A DNA stretch of 64,000 nucleotides from Candidatus Mediterraneibacter guildfordensis (GCA_019112735.1 DXIS01000014.1:1-64000); one strand, 5' to 3'. Counted from the first letter of the stretch, positions 11,936 through 20,473 are shown. Notes: generated from the sequence alone by a model not told the origin. Translations and numbers: made by a program.

Positions 11936-13028
11936 CTTTTCTCACCCTTTCTTTCAGTCTGTCCATGGCGTCAGCCAACATCTCTTCTGTTACTCTGTAT
12001 GGATAATGCGCTACATCCGACATATCCGGGATGCGCTTCATACATTCTTCCCACTGTTCATCCGTGATCTCGATCTGTTTCAGCGAAACCGGAAGACCCA
12101 GCGCGCGGTTCAGCCGGTAGATCTGTTCAAATTCTTCATCCTGCCCGTCAACCAGAAGCGCCAGCAGGACGCCGAATCCCACCACTTCTCCGTGAAGGTG
12201 CCGCTCCTCAATGACCGGATACGCCGTCATCGCATAGAAGACCGCATGCGCCAGTCCGCTGTTATAGTCCGGCGTATAATCTTTCGTAAGGAAAATGGAT
12301 GCGATCCCTGTTGTCACGACGATGGCCAGAACGACCTGCTCCACATCATAGGTACAGAGACCTTTTCGGTGGTCGTCCAGTGCTTTCGGTCCGTATTCCA
12401 GCAGCGGATCCCGGCACATCCGGCTCACCAGGGCGCCAAGAGCGGTAAAATGTTCCAGCCGCTCATCTCTTGATGAGATCATGGCTTCATAGTACTTCGC
12501 ATATGTATCGCCTATTCCGGCCCACATATACCGGACCGGCGCTTTGGCGATGATCTCCGTATCAATAAAGGCATGCATCACCGGTCTGATGAAAAAATGC
12601 GGCTTCAGAAATGTTCCGTCTTCATTGTACATGATGGAAACGGACGTGCAGGCCGAACAATTGGATGCGATCGTCGGGAAAGCAAAGACCGGCTTGTCAT
12701 CCGTGATGCACAGACATTTTACTGTATCAAGCGCCTTTCCGCCACCCACGCCGAACACCATATCCGCCTCCTGATAGAGCGGCATGCCGCGAAGTTTTTC
12801 CACCGTGGCATAGGTACAGTTTTCGCCGTAGTACTCTTTCCCGATGATCTCAAGATCCGTCTGATCCACATAGGACCGGATCTTATCATAAGCGGCGTCA
12901 AGCGCCTTTTTCCCACCGATCACGAGGATCTTCTTTCCGTACGATCCGCACACCGGCCCGATCTTGTCGTAAATGTGATCTCCGATCGAATAGTTAGGAA
13001 GATGTACTTCATAATTTTCAAGTTTCAT
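11916..13028 (-). CDS. Iron-containing alcohol dehydrogenase, glycerol-dehydrogenase-like
   Basis: A 370-residue enzyme of the group-III Fe-ADH superfamily. The nucleotide-binding segment reads MVFGVGGGKALDTVK, followed by FAFPTIASNCSACTSVS (where glycerol dehydrogenase has PTIASTDAP). The metal-site histidines appear in GLAHAVFYAM and RHLHGEVVGFG. It reduces a carbonyl or oxidises an alcohol with NAD(P). The substrate differs from classical GldA because the TDAP-like segment is NCSACT. Start at 13028 with GGAGAAACAGCT before the ATG. It is the first gene after the T-box terminator. Confidence 0.88.
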   Translation of the reverse strand: MKLENYEVHLPNYSIGDHIYDKIGPVCGSYGKKILVIGGKKALDAAYDKIRSYVDQTDLEIIGKEYYGENCTYATVEKLRGMPLYQEADMVFGVGGGKALDTVKCLCITDDKPVFAFPTIASNCSACTSVSIMYNEDGTFLKPHFFIRPVMHAFIDTEIIAKAPVRYMWAGIGDTYAKYYEAMISSRDERLEHFTALGALVSRMCRDPLLEYGPKALDDHRKGLCTYDVEQVVLAIVVTTGIASIFLTKDYTPDYNSGLAHAVFYAMTAYPVIEERHLHGEVVGFGVLLALLVDGQDEEFEQIYRLNRALGLPVSLKQIEITDEQWEECMKRIPDMSDVAHYPYRVTEEMLADAMDRLKERVRKDADEEE

Positions 13029-13067
13029 AGCTGTTTCTCCTTTCCATTCCGGGATCCGGACAAAATA

Positions 13068-13345
13068 AAAAGCCCTCGTCCCATACAATAATCCTGCAGG
13101 GACAAGAGCTGTAGATCAAATTAACTCCTGCGGTGCCACCCGGCTTGATGCGGTGATCCGCATCCACTCATGCATACTGACATATGCTTTCTTTGGTAAC
13201 GGAGTATGTTCTCCGGCTCGCCTACTTCACATTTCAACTCGCCCTCAGAAGCCCATTCACCCCAAGTCCGTCTTACCGCAATCCCACCGCCTGCGGCTCT
13301 CTGTGAAGCGTCCAGTGAAGCTACTTGCTCTTCCTCAATGGTTTT
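13068..13345 (-). promoter_or_regulatory. T-box riboswitch, apparent tryptophan specifier
   Basis: On the minus strand the T-box core reads GGGTGGCACCGCAGG (13141-13127) and is followed by a terminator GCTCTTGTCCC / GGGACGAGGGC plus a T run (13110-13068), the normal antiterminator/terminator exchange. The Stem I region lies upstream. In its 3' side, GGTGAA-TGG-GCTTCTGAG places TGG (13255-13253) at the usual specifier position. The tRNA acceptor-pairing bases are TGGC, which call for a tRNA with discriminator G. Bacterial tRNA-Trp has G; tRNA-Gly and tRNA-Ala, the alternative readings of nearby triplets, do not. Low charging of this tRNA should switch on the dehydrogenase/YkvI operon. Confidence 0.85.
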
Positions 13346-13350
13346 GGTAC

Positions 13351-13379
13351 ACTTTATCACGTTATTACTGGAATGTCAA
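13351..13379 (-). promoter_or_regulatory. Promoter of the T-box operon
   Basis: TTGACA (13379-13374), 17-bp spacer, TAAAGT (13356-13351) on the minus strand, immediately upstream of the T-box leader. Confidence 0.8.
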
Positions 13380-13389
13380 ACATTTTTTC

Positions 13390-13434
13390 TTGACACGGAT
13401 ATATAAAATTATTACGATATTTGTAACATATGTT
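13390..13434 (+). promoter_or_regulatory. Divergent promoter of the rubredoxin operon with a palindrome
   Basis: TTGACA (13390-13395), 17-bp spacer, TACGAT (13413-13418). Its -35 box lies 10 bp from that of the T-box promoter. A perfect palindrome AACATATGTT (13425-13434) sits at the likely transcription start and could be an operator; its regulator is unknown. Confidence 0.65.
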
Positions 13435-13461
13435 CGTAAAATATAAAGGAGGTGCAACGTA

Positions 13462-14142
13462 ATGAAGTATATCTGCTCAATCTGCGGATATGTCTATGAC
13501 GAGACGTCAGAAGGCACTGCTTTTGCCGATCTTCCCGACTCCTGGGTCTGTCCGCTCTGCCGGGCTGCAAAGGATCTGTTCCGCCCGGAGAAAACTGAAG
13601 CAGCGCCTGAACCGGCACATCCGGATCCCGCAGCTGCCGGACCATCTGCGCATGTCGATACGGATCATGCCGGAGAAGATCTGCATAAGCTCTCCGCCGG
13701 AGAACTTTCCTCCCTGTGCTCGAATCTGGCCCGGGGATGCGAGAAACAGTACAAAAATGAAGAAGCCGGTCTGTTTCGCGAGATTGCCGCTTACTTCGCG
13801 GCGGTTACACCGGACGAGCCCGATGGGGATCTCACTCATCTTCTCTCTCTGTTTGAGAATGATCTGACCATTGGCTATCCTGCAGTCCAGAGCGCCGCAC
13901 AGACAACCGGCGACCGCGGAACGCAGCGCGTATGCGTGTGGGGACAGAAAGTAACCGTAATCCTCAATTCCCTGGTACAGCGTTATCAGCGGGAGGGATC
14001 TGCATTCCTCAGAAACACGCAGATCTGGGTCTGCTCGGTATGCGGATTCGCCTATGTAGGCGATACGCCGCCCGAACTCTGCCCGGTATGCAAAGTTCCC
14101 GCTTGGAAATTCGATAAGATAGAAGGGAGGCGTTCCGCATGA
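13462..14142 (+). CDS. Double-rubredoxin electron-transfer protein
   Basis: 226 residues with an iron-binding rubredoxin domain at each end. The N-terminal one (1-45) has [10 protein letters not shown] and [11 protein letters not shown]. The C-terminal one (about 190-222) is the short rubrerythrin-type version, [20 protein letters not shown] with KVPAWKF. A Pro/Ala-rich linker (about 50-75) and a helical middle region (about 78-170, [12 protein letters not shown]) separate them. The middle resembles the ferritin-like part of rubrerythrin but lacks clear ExxH di-iron motifs, so it may be a scaffold. A role in electron transfer or peroxide reduction in an anaerobe is likely. AAAGGAGGTG precedes the ATG and the stop overlaps the ferredoxin start (ATGA). 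Confidence 0.85.
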   Translation: MKYICSICGYVYDETSEGTAFADLPDSWVCPLCRAAKDLFRPEKTEAAPEPAHPDPAAAGPSAHVDTDHAGEDLHKLSAGELSSLCSNLARGCEKQYKNEEAGLFREIAAYFAAVTPDEPDGDLTHLLSLFENDLTIGYPAVQSAAQTTGDRGTQRVCVWGQKVTVILNSLVQRYQREGSAFLRNTQIWVCSVCGFAYVGDTPPELCPVCKVPAWKFDKIEGRRSA

Positions 14143-14642
14143 AAACAAAGATCGCTGTTCGCAACCTGAGGCTGTGCACCAAAGACTGTCTCTGTCTGTA
14201 TGTCTGCCCGACAGGCGCCACGGACACCGAGGACAGTATCATTGACATCAGCAAATGCACCGGCTGCGGCGACTGTGCCGACGCCTGTCCCGGCGGTGCG
14301 ATCTCCATAGTCCCGCTTGAATATCCGCCTCAGCAGAAAAAAGAAGATCCTGTTCTCACAGAATCTTACCGGATGATAAAGAATAAAGCGGCACAGGAAA
14401 AAACAGCCGCGCAGATCGCTGCATCCACAGATGAGGATGCCCTTTACCGGCTCATGACCGCTGTGGCAAGGTCGGTCCGGCTGGTAAACGAAGACCTGCT
14501 CCGCGAATCAGGATATATGCTCCCCCAGAGCGGCAACACCCACGCGCTGCTGCATGAATGGGCGGAGAATCCGCCGGCAGATGATTTCCCGATAGAGGCA
14601 GCCCGGAAACTGCTGGAACTGATCCCGGACAATGATGCTTAG
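14139..14642 (+). CDS. 4Fe-4S ferredoxin-like protein with C-terminal helical extension
   Basis: Residues 1-65 form a ferredoxin-like domain. One complete cluster motif is clear ([14 protein letters not shown]), and a second, irregular one is [15 protein letters not shown] (C-x3-C-x-C-x3-CP), whose spacing differs from CxxCxxCxxxCP. The remaining 100 residues are helical and not recognised. Translation is coupled to the double-rubredoxin gene by a 4-nt overlap, so the two probably form an electron-transfer pair. A strong terminator follows the stop. Confidence 0.82.
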   Translation: MKTKIAVRNLRLCTKDCLCLYVCPTGATDTEDSIIDISKCTGCGDCADACPGGAISIVPLEYPPQQKKEDPVLTESYRMIKNKAAQEKTAAQIAASTDEDALYRLMTAVARSVRLVNEDLLRESGYMLPQSGNTHALLHEWAENPPADDFPIEAARKLLELIPDNDA

Positions 14643-14669
14643 AATGAACCGGTACTGATACACATAATT

Positions 14670-14712
14670 GAGCCAGGCGGCGCAGGACTGCTGTACCGCC
14701 TGTCTCATTTTT
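14670..14712. terminator. Terminator between convergent ferredoxin and DUF4317 genes
   Basis: GAG-C-CAGGCGG / CCGCCTG-T-CTC stem with a 14-nt loop, followed on the plus strand by ATTTTTATA. Confidence 0.8.
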
Positions 14713-15352
14713 ATATCCCCAGCAGGATATTCTCCAGTTCCTCATGCGGATGCCTCTCATCCGCCTGGTAAATATCAATACAGTTCATCAGTGCGCCGCC
14801 GTCCGAGTAAGCCGGAAACAGGAACCCGCACTCCGGCTCTCCCGGTTCATAATCGCCGCTCACCGGGCAGACGGCGCAGATCAGATATTCAAAAATATTT
14901 TCCGACTCCCCGAGCCGCTCATGGTCCGCGGCCTTCGCCGGGATATCATACCGGTCATGAAAGAGAAAAACTCCATACTCCTGACCGGACCGGTACTTCT
15001 CTGCCATAATGTCATAAAACACATCCAGCAGTGAATCGTTTTCCAGTCCTGCGGCCCGGGCGCCCATGAGCAGCTGCCAGAGGCTTCCATTTCCACGGTT
15101 TTCATCAGGTACGATAAAGCGCTTCAGATTCCGGTTCGTATCCGCAAAGGGGATCGTCTTTGCGATTTCCAGATTTTTCGCCTGATCGGATCCGGACAGT
15201 TTCAGGAAACGGGTGTTGAATGTCCCGTCCACAAATCCGTCCGGATCGATATATGCCCCTGCGATTCTTGTGATCGATGAACGCTTTACCGTCATGCGCC
15301 GGGTCAGGGCAAGCATGTCCTCGCGGTCGATCTCCAGTCGTTTTATTTCCAT
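14711..15352 (-). CDS. DUF4317 family protein, short form
   Basis: The 213 residues match the N-terminal part of DUF4317: RSSITRIAGAYIDPDG, DSLLDVFYDIMAEKYRSG, ENIFEYLICAVCPV and ECGFLFPAYSDG. No function is known for the family. Typical Clostridia members are nearly twice as long; this one ends soon after the FLFPAYSDGG segment with a normal stop and terminator. It could be a natural short form or a truncation. It is the last gene of the long minus-strand run, 52 bp after the precorrin-2 dehydrogenase gene. Confidence 0.75.
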   Translation of the reverse strand: MEIKRLEIDREDMLALTRRMTVKRSSITRIAGAYIDPDGFVDGTFNTRFLKLSGSDQAKNLEIAKTIPFADTNRNLKRFIVPDENRGNGSLWQLLMGARAAGLENDSLLDVFYDIMAEKYRSGQEYGVFLFHDRYDIPAKAADHERLGESENIFEYLICAVCPVSGDYEPGEPECGFLFPAYSDGGALMNCIDIYQADERHPHEELENILLGI

Positions 15353-15404
15353 GATCTGTTAAATCCTTTCTCTGTTTCCATCCTTTTACAATTCACCATT
15401 CCGG

Positions 15405-15878
15405 TCAGTAAAGTGAATTTTTCTCCGCTTTGCAGGCTTTTTCGATCCGCCTGCGCATCTCTTTTACCCCTGCGTGGTCGCTGCCGTCTCCGCTGATCCC
15501 GATCACTGCGTCATCTGTCATGACCACAGACGGAAAATAGAAGTCACAGAGACTTCTGTCATCCGCCACGTTGACCATGATCCCGGCGCTTTGGCAGTCC
15601 TCCCGGATCCTGCGGTTCACCGCCCGGTCATCCGTCGCAGCCAGCACGATCTGCATCCCGTCTATGTCACCGCTTCGGTATTCTCTGTGCTTTGCGGTGA
15701 TCTTTTTCTCTTTTTCAAGGCGTTCCATCTCTTCACAGAATTCCGGCGCGATCACGTGGATATCCGCCCCGAATCGGAGCAGCGTCCGCACGCGCCGCAG
15801 GGCGATGGCGCCGCCGCCCGCGACCAGGATCTTCTTCCCGGTCAGATCGATGAACATCGGAAAATATGCTCTTTCCAT
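15405..15878 (-). CDS. Precorrin-2 dehydrogenase / siroheme synthase N-terminal type (Met8-like)
   Basis: It oxidises precorrin-2 to sirohydrochlorin with NAD, the branch point to siroheme and anaerobic cobalamin. The 157-residue protein has the dinucleotide-binding start ILVAGGGAIALRRVRTLLRFGA and the family segments AATDDRAVNRRI, VNVADDRSLCDFYFPSVV and ISGDGSDHAGVKEMRRRIE. It lacks the C-terminal extension of longer Met8/CysG proteins, as is common in Clostridia. AGGGTG lies before the ATG. It follows cbiC by 45 bp. Confidence 0.9.
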   Translation of the reverse strand: MERAYFPMFIDLTGKKILVAGGGAIALRRVRTLLRFGADIHVIAPEFCEEMERLEKEKKITAKHREYRSGDIDGMQIVLAATDDRAVNRRIREDCQSAGIMVNVADDRSLCDFYFPSVVMTDDAVIGISGDGSDHAGVKEMRRRIEKACKAEKNSLY

Positions 15879-15923
15879 TTTATGTCACCCTTTCCACATC
15901 CGTAATAATGAACCGTACGGCAG

Positions 15924-16559
15924 TCACAGCATATACAGAAGCGCATTACAGATGCATGCCGCGATATTGCTGCCGCCTTTTCTTCCCCTGGCCACGATAT
16001 GCGGGATATCCTGAAGCGTCAGGATCAATTCCTTCGACTGGACCACGTTGACGAATCCCACCGGCACGGCGATGATGAGCTCCGGACGGATCTTCCTCTC
16101 CCGGATCAGTTCATAGAGCCGTACCAGCGCTGTCGGCGCATTTCCGACTGCAAAGATCAGCTTCCGGTCTCCGTACAGATCTGCTGCCTTATCCATGCAG
16201 GCCGCCGCCCGCGTCGTTCCGTTCTCCTTTGCTGTCCGCGCCACATCTTCGTCAGACATGAAGCAGAGCACTTCCCCGCCGTACTGTGCCAGCCGTTTCT
16301 TATTGATCCCGGCTTTTGCCATCTGGGTATCCGTCACAATGGACGCGCCATCCCGGATCGCCGCCAGCGCTTTCTCCACCGCCTGGCCGGAAAAGACCAG
16401 ATTGTCCGCATAGTCAAAATCCGCGCTTGTGTGGATGCATCGCTTAACAATCGGTTCCGTCCCCGGCGTCAGGATCTTATCACCAAGTTCTTCCGTAATG
16501 ATCTCAAAACTTCTCTTTTCAATATCCGCAGGCTTCACCTGTTCCAGTTCATTCAGCAT
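15924..16559 (-). CDS. cbiC: Cobalt-precorrin-8 methylmutase
   Basis: This enzyme moves the C-11 methyl group to C-12, giving cobyrinic acid (CbiC/CobH reaction). The 211 residues carry the catalytic histidine H43 in CIHTSADFDY, then DGASIVTDTQMAKAGI, FAVGNAPTAL and a glycine-rich end VARGRKGGSNIAAC. Length is typical. A GGAG site lies 10 nt before the ATG and the gene is 15 bp behind the tandem CobU gene. Confidence 0.95.
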   Translation of the reverse strand: MLNELEQVKPADIEKRSFEIITEELGDKILTPGTEPIVKRCIHTSADFDYADNLVFSGQAVEKALAAIRDGASIVTDTQMAKAGINKKRLAQYGGEVLCFMSDEDVARTAKENGTTRAAACMDKAADLYGDRKLIFAVGNAPTALVRLYELIRERKIRPELIIAVPVGFVNVVQSKELILTLQDIPHIVARGRKGGSNIAACICNALLYML

Positions 16560-16574
16560 ATCTGATACGCTCCT

Positions 16575-17597
16575 TTATTTTAGTCTCATCCCGATCCCGC
16601 AGACCACACGGTATACTTCATCCGCATGTTCCGCAAGTGCTGTGCAGATCCGTCCGGCCGCTTCCCGGTATTCCCGCTCGAAAACATCGACCGGCACCAG
16701 CCCGCATCCGATCTCGTCACAGATAATGATCCGGTTTCCATCTCGCTGATCCTCATCCTGTTCAAGAAGCAGCCGGATCAGTTCTTCCTGCGTCTTTTCC
16801 GCCTGCAGCCACCGGCGGATAAACAGATGAAAATGATCCATCACACGGCAGGAACGGATCTCGTCCATCCCACATACCGCGCCATCTGTCCATTCTGTAA
16901 ACTTATATTTTTCTTTTGCATATTCAAGCTTTCCCTGATATGCCCCGCCTGTGATCAAAACCATTCCTGCATCCGCTCCTTCATCTGCCGTCCGGACTGT
17001 CTTCCCGGCCTCTTCCCCCTTTACACAGACCGGTCGGCCGAAAACAACTTCTGTCACCCGGTCCGCCATCTGTGCCAGCGCCCGGTTGACCGCGCCCAGA
17101 TTTTTCTTATACCGGGCCATCTCATCCGAATCCGGCACGCTCTCCCGGAACACGTCGTTTGTAACGACCACAAGATGTGCGCACCGCTTCCGCAGCATCC
17201 GCACGCCTTCCGTGATGCGCTCCACTGTATGAACTCCTGCGCCGCCGGGTTCGTACATCTCATTGGCTGTCAGGTTGGAGACACATTCCAGCAGCACACA
17301 GGCGCCGGAAAGATCTTCTGATCCCGCCGGCACAGTCCCTTCTTTTTCAGCGCCGGAAAGCTTCCCCGGCAGATCCACATACCATTCCAGCGTGACAAAT
17401 CCTTTTCCCGCGCGCTGCTGCCGGTGTTTCCCAATCTTCTGCTCCGTCTCCCACCCGTACGGGATCATATCCGCGATATAGTACAGCGGGATTTCTGTAT
17501 TTCGCTCTTCACACAGTCTCCGGTGGAGCGTACAGATCCTTTCCTCTGCATAAGCGGATTTTCCGCTGCCGCTTCCGCCTGTTACAAGTTCCATCAT
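16575..17597 (-). CDS. cobU: Tandem CobU-like protein: adenosylcobinamide kinase/guanylyltransferase plus a second CobU-like domain
   Basis: CobU phosphorylates adenosylcobinamide and adds GMP. This 340-residue protein is about twice the usual 170-190. The first half (1-190) has a good P-loop TGGSGSGKSAYAEE and the segments LLECVSNLTANE and VVTNDV. The second half (about 210-340) restarts with VLITGGAYQGKLEYAKEKY, a degenerate P-loop, and ends with the usual CobU tail CDEIGCGLVPVDVFEREYRE, AAGRICTALAEHADEVYRVV and GIGMRLK. The first half lacks that tail, so neither half is a complete standard CobU. The start overlaps the upstream ThrE gene (ATGATG around 17597-17592). Confidence 0.85.
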   Translation of the reverse strand: MMELVTGGSGSGKSAYAEERICTLHRRLCEERNTEIPLYYIADMIPYGWETEQKIGKHRQQRAGKGFVTLEWYVDLPGKLSGAEKEGTVPAGSEDLSGACVLLECVSNLTANEMYEPGGAGVHTVERITEGVRMLRKRCAHLVVVTNDVFRESVPDSDEMARYKKNLGAVNRALAQMADRVTEVVFGRPVCVKGEEAGKTVRTADEGADAGMVLITGGAYQGKLEYAKEKYKFTEWTDGAVCGMDEIRSCRVMDHFHLFIRRWLQAEKTQEELIRLLLEQDEDQRDGNRIIICDEIGCGLVPVDVFEREYREAAGRICTALAEHADEVYRVVCGIGMRLK

Positions 17598-18049
17598 CGT
17601 CCGCTCACCCCCGGTCTGCTTACGTCCTTACGCGGCCGCAGCCGGAACAGCGCGTCCATGATAAAGATCGCCAGTGCGATCACGCCCGCAATCTCCAGCG
17701 TCTGTACCAGATAATAAGCCGCGTGGGTCCGGTCGTCCGCAATGATGTAATACACCGTCCGGTACATCCCGGCGCCCGGCACCGTTGGCAGGATCCCCGC
17801 GATCAGGAACACCGTGACCGGCGCCTTGAAGATCCTTGCAAAAATGTGCGCCATCAGGGAAATGGCCAGAGCTGAAAGAAAGCTGGCCGTCACCACATCC
17901 AGGCCGCACTGCGAACTGAAGAAATAGACGCCTCCTCCGCAGGCTCCGGCAATGCCCGCCTGAAGCACATATTTCCGCGGGGTCTCCACCAGCACCGCGA
18001 AACCGATAATGGCAATAAAGCTTCCGAAAACCGCCAGTATAAGATCCAT
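17594..18049 (-). CDS. ThrE small subunit (threonine/serine exporter, YjjB/ThrE_2 domain)
   Basis: A 151-residue membrane protein with about five helices. FGSFIAIIGFAVLVETPRKY, AGACGGGVYFF and the motif GILPTVPGAGMYRTVYY mark the ThrE_2 (DUF3815, YjjB) half of split ThrE exporters. The ATG at 18049 overlaps the TGA of the upstream ThrE_1 gene (TGATG), so the two halves are made together. A role in threonine/serine efflux follows from the family; it is not proven for this pair. Confidence 0.88.
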   Translation of the reverse strand: MDLILAVFGSFIAIIGFAVLVETPRKYVLQAGIAGACGGGVYFFSSQCGLDVVTASFLSALAISLMAHIFARIFKAPVTVFLIAGILPTVPGAGMYRTVYYIIADDRTHAAYYLVQTLEIAGVIALAIFIMDALFRLRPRKDVSRPGVSGR

Positions 18050-18822
18050 CACAGCAGCACACCTCCCTGCCACAGGATATTTACAGAGGCAATGCCCGCG
18101 CCGACGCCGATCGCCACAGCCGCAGCCGTCACGAACGCTTCCAGCGCCCTCGCCCCTCCGGAAATGTAATCGCCCCGGAGCGTATCCCGGATGGCGTTGG
18201 TGATCGCCACGCCGGGCACCATCGGCATGATGCTGCTGATGATGACCGTATCCATATTTACAACCGGCTCCGTTACCTTCAGTACGGCCGCCGCAGCCGC
18301 GACGCCTGCCGCGCACAGCACGTTGAGGACAAATCCGCCCAGCCGGATCCGTTTCCCGATGGTCATCAGGACCGCCAGGATCACACCTGCGGCTGCTGCG
18401 GAGATAAACTCCGCTAATCCGCCGCCAAAGAGCGGGGCAAAGCCGGCCGGCACCATGACGGTGGCCAGATTATACATCCACGTTGTGTATTGTTTTCCTT
18501 TGATATTTTTCAGTTTCTTCCTGGCTTCTTCAGCAGACAATTCGCCCGTGCAGTATTTTCTCGAGATCTCATTGACCTCAACGATCCGGTGCATATTGGT
18601 CCCCCGGTCATATACGCGCCGCATGACGGTGACGGTATCCTCTCCGGGACGGCTGACCGTTACCATGATGCTCGTAAGCATGACGAGCGCTTCCGCCTCG
18701 GCCGTACCGGTAGTACCCAGGATATGCTTCATCGTATCTTCCACACGGTACGTCTCTGCACCGCTTCGCAGCATGATCTCGCCCGCCAGGACCGCCATCT
18801 CTACGATTGATTTGTCATCCAT
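18049..18822 (-). CDS. ThrE large subunit (threonine/serine exporter, YjjP/DUF1212 domain)
   Basis: 257 residues. A cytoplasmic N-terminal part (LAGEIMLRSGAETYRVEDTM, an invariant DUF1212 motif) is followed by five helices including MVPAGFAPLFGGGLAEF and SSIMPMVPGVAITNAIRDTL. Start at 18822, with GGGAG just upstream; the longer frame to 18855 overlaps oppA. It lies 16 bp after the oppA stop and directly before the ThrE_2 gene. CobD consumes L-threonine phosphate, so a threonine transporter next to cobalamin genes is noteworthy, though the link is only contextual. Confidence 0.88.
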   Translation of the reverse strand: MDDKSIVEMAVLAGEIMLRSGAETYRVEDTMKHILGTTGTAEAEALVMLTSIMVTVSRPGEDTVTVMRRVYDRGTNMHRIVEVNEISRKYCTGELSAEEARKKLKNIKGKQYTTWMYNLATVMVPAGFAPLFGGGLAEFISAAAAGVILAVLMTIGKRIRLGGFVLNVLCAAGVAAAAAVLKVTEPVVNMDTVIISSIMPMVPGVAITNAIRDTLRGDYISGGARALEAFVTAAAVAIGVGAGIASVNILWQGGVLL

Positions 18823-18838
18823 CTCTCTTCTCCCTTTT

Positions 18839-20455
18839 TTATCCGATATCCGCATACCGGTATTCCAGTGACCCGCTGGCCGGGATCTGACGGATCCCCG
18901 TCACCTCCGGGTTCACCAGGTTCACGCTCTTCATGGCATAGAGGGGGATAATGTAAAACTGTTCTCCCACCGCCAGCTGCTCCGCCCGGTGCATCAGTTC
19001 CGCCCGCGCTACCGGATCAGACTCCGAACCGGACTGCGCCACCAGCTCATCATACTGCGGGTCGTGGATGCCGCTGCAGTTATAGGTGCTGTTGGACATG
19101 AGCATGGACAGATAGGTATACGGATCGGCAAAATCCGCCGTCCAGTTCATCCGGCAGAGATCAAAATCCCCCGCATGCCGCGATGAATAATTGGCCTGCA
19201 GTTCCTGGGCTTCCAGACGGATCGTAATGCCCAGATTGTTCTTCAGCTGCTCCTGGACCACCTGGGCGGTGACGGAATCCATCTCCAGCGTCGGATATTT
19301 GTAGGTCAGTTCCGGGAATCCCTCCCCGTCCGGATAGCCGGCCTCCGCCAGCAGTTCCCGGGCGCGCTCCACATTTTCCTCAAAAGGCTGCTCCGCCTCG
19401 TCCACAAAGTATCCGCCCGTATTCCGGTCTTTCATATATTTTGCCACCAGGTTATAGGCGGGCTCCGTATCGCTGCCCACGATGGTGCACAGATCGTCCC
19501 GGTTAATGGCCAGATTGACGGCTTCCCGGACGCGGACGTCATCAAGCGGCTCCACGTTCAGGTTCATATAAATGTACCGCGTGGCGATCAGGTCTGTGAC
19601 AAACAGATCTTCCTGCCCCTCGTACATCTCCATGACCGTTGAGGAGAGAGAGGTGGCCACATCCACCTCACCGGCTTCATAGGCATTCGCCATGGCCTGA
19701 GTATCGTCAAAAAAGCGATAGGTGATCCGATCAAGATTTACCGCATCCGCATTCCAGTAGTATTCATTCTTCTCCAGGATAAAATACTGGTCCGGCACAT
19801 ACTCCGCCAGACGGAACGGCCCGTTTGCGAGGCTGGTCCCGGGATCCCGGTCCCATCCGCTCTCCGCGGAGTCCGCATACTTTGCACAGGATGGCGTATA
19901 AACGGGCAGTCTCAAAAGATCCAGAAAGTAAACACAGGGTTCAGCCAGATGAATGACCAGAGTGTAGTCATCGGGTATCTCCACGCCAAGACTGTCCGGT
20001 TCTGCCTCTCCATTGTAGATGGCTTCCGCATTCTCAATGGGGAACAGATAATTCGCATAACCGCTCCCGGATGCCGGATCAAGGGCGCGGGTGATGGTAT
20101 TCAGGAAATCCGCAGCCGTCACGGGTGTACCGTCGGACCACAATGCATCCTCGCGCAGATGGAAGGTCCATTCCGTAGAATCCTCATTTACCTCATAGCT
20201 CTCGGCCGCCCGGTAATCGATCTCTCCCTCTTCATCAAAGGTCAGCAGCTCATCCAGCGCGCTCACTGAATAGGCGAGGTAAGTAAGGGCGATGGACCCT
20301 GCCGGATCCATGGAGCCTGTATCGCTGCTGACTGCCACCGTGATGGCCTTCCCCCCAGCATTCTCCGGGGCCGGGTCCGCCGTCACGCATCCGGGCAGCA
20401 CACAGGCGCAGGCCAGGGCCAATATTAAAAATACTGCTGTAATCCGTTTCTTCAT
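18839..20455 (-). CDS. Oligopeptide ABC transporter substrate-binding lipoprotein
   Basis: 538 residues with a lipoprotein signal (KKRITAVFLILALACACVLP then the lipobox cysteine, LPGC). SBP_bac_5 features follow: TWTFHLREDALWSDG-type segment near residues 95-110, GTPVTAADFLNTITRALDP, SLANGPFRLAEY and NPEVTGI near the end. Overall it is closest to OppA-type peptide binders. Because cobalamin genes follow in the same run, a nickel or cobalt-chelate ligand cannot be fully excluded. It is fourth in an oppB-oppC-oppDF-oppA order. Confidence 0.9.
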   Translation of the reverse strand: MKKRITAVFLILALACACVLPGCVTADPAPENAGGKAITVAVSSDTGSMDPAGSIALTYLAYSVSALDELLTFDEEGEIDYRAAESYEVNEDSTEWTFHLREDALWSDGTPVTAADFLNTITRALDPASGSGYANYLFPIENAEAIYNGEAEPDSLGVEIPDDYTLVIHLAEPCVYFLDLLRLPVYTPSCAKYADSAESGWDRDPGTSLANGPFRLAEYVPDQYFILEKNEYYWNADAVNLDRITYRFFDDTQAMANAYEAGEVDVATSLSSTVMEMYEGQEDLFVTDLIATRYIYMNLNVEPLDDVRVREAVNLAINRDDLCTIVGSDTEPAYNLVAKYMKDRNTGGYFVDEAEQPFEENVERARELLAEAGYPDGEGFPELTYKYPTLEMDSVTAQVVQEQLKNNLGITIRLEAQELQANYSSRHAGDFDLCRMNWTADFADPYTYLSMLMSNSTYNCSGIHDPQYDELVAQSGSESDPVARAELMHRAEQLAVGEQFYIIPLYAMKSVNLVNPEVTGIRQIPASGSLEYRYADIG

Positions 20456-20473
20456 CTTTATCGTATCCTTTTC

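Noticed and set aside
10838-12067. 409-codon plus-strand frame opposite the YkvI and dehydrogenase genes
   Set aside because: Its composition (His, Arg, Gln rich) is typical of a shadow frame in GC-rich DNA; both minus-strand genes are strongly supported.
13121-13446. Small frames inside the T-box leader
   Set aside because: They cross the T-box core and Stem I and show no protein-like features; the RNA element explains the sequence.
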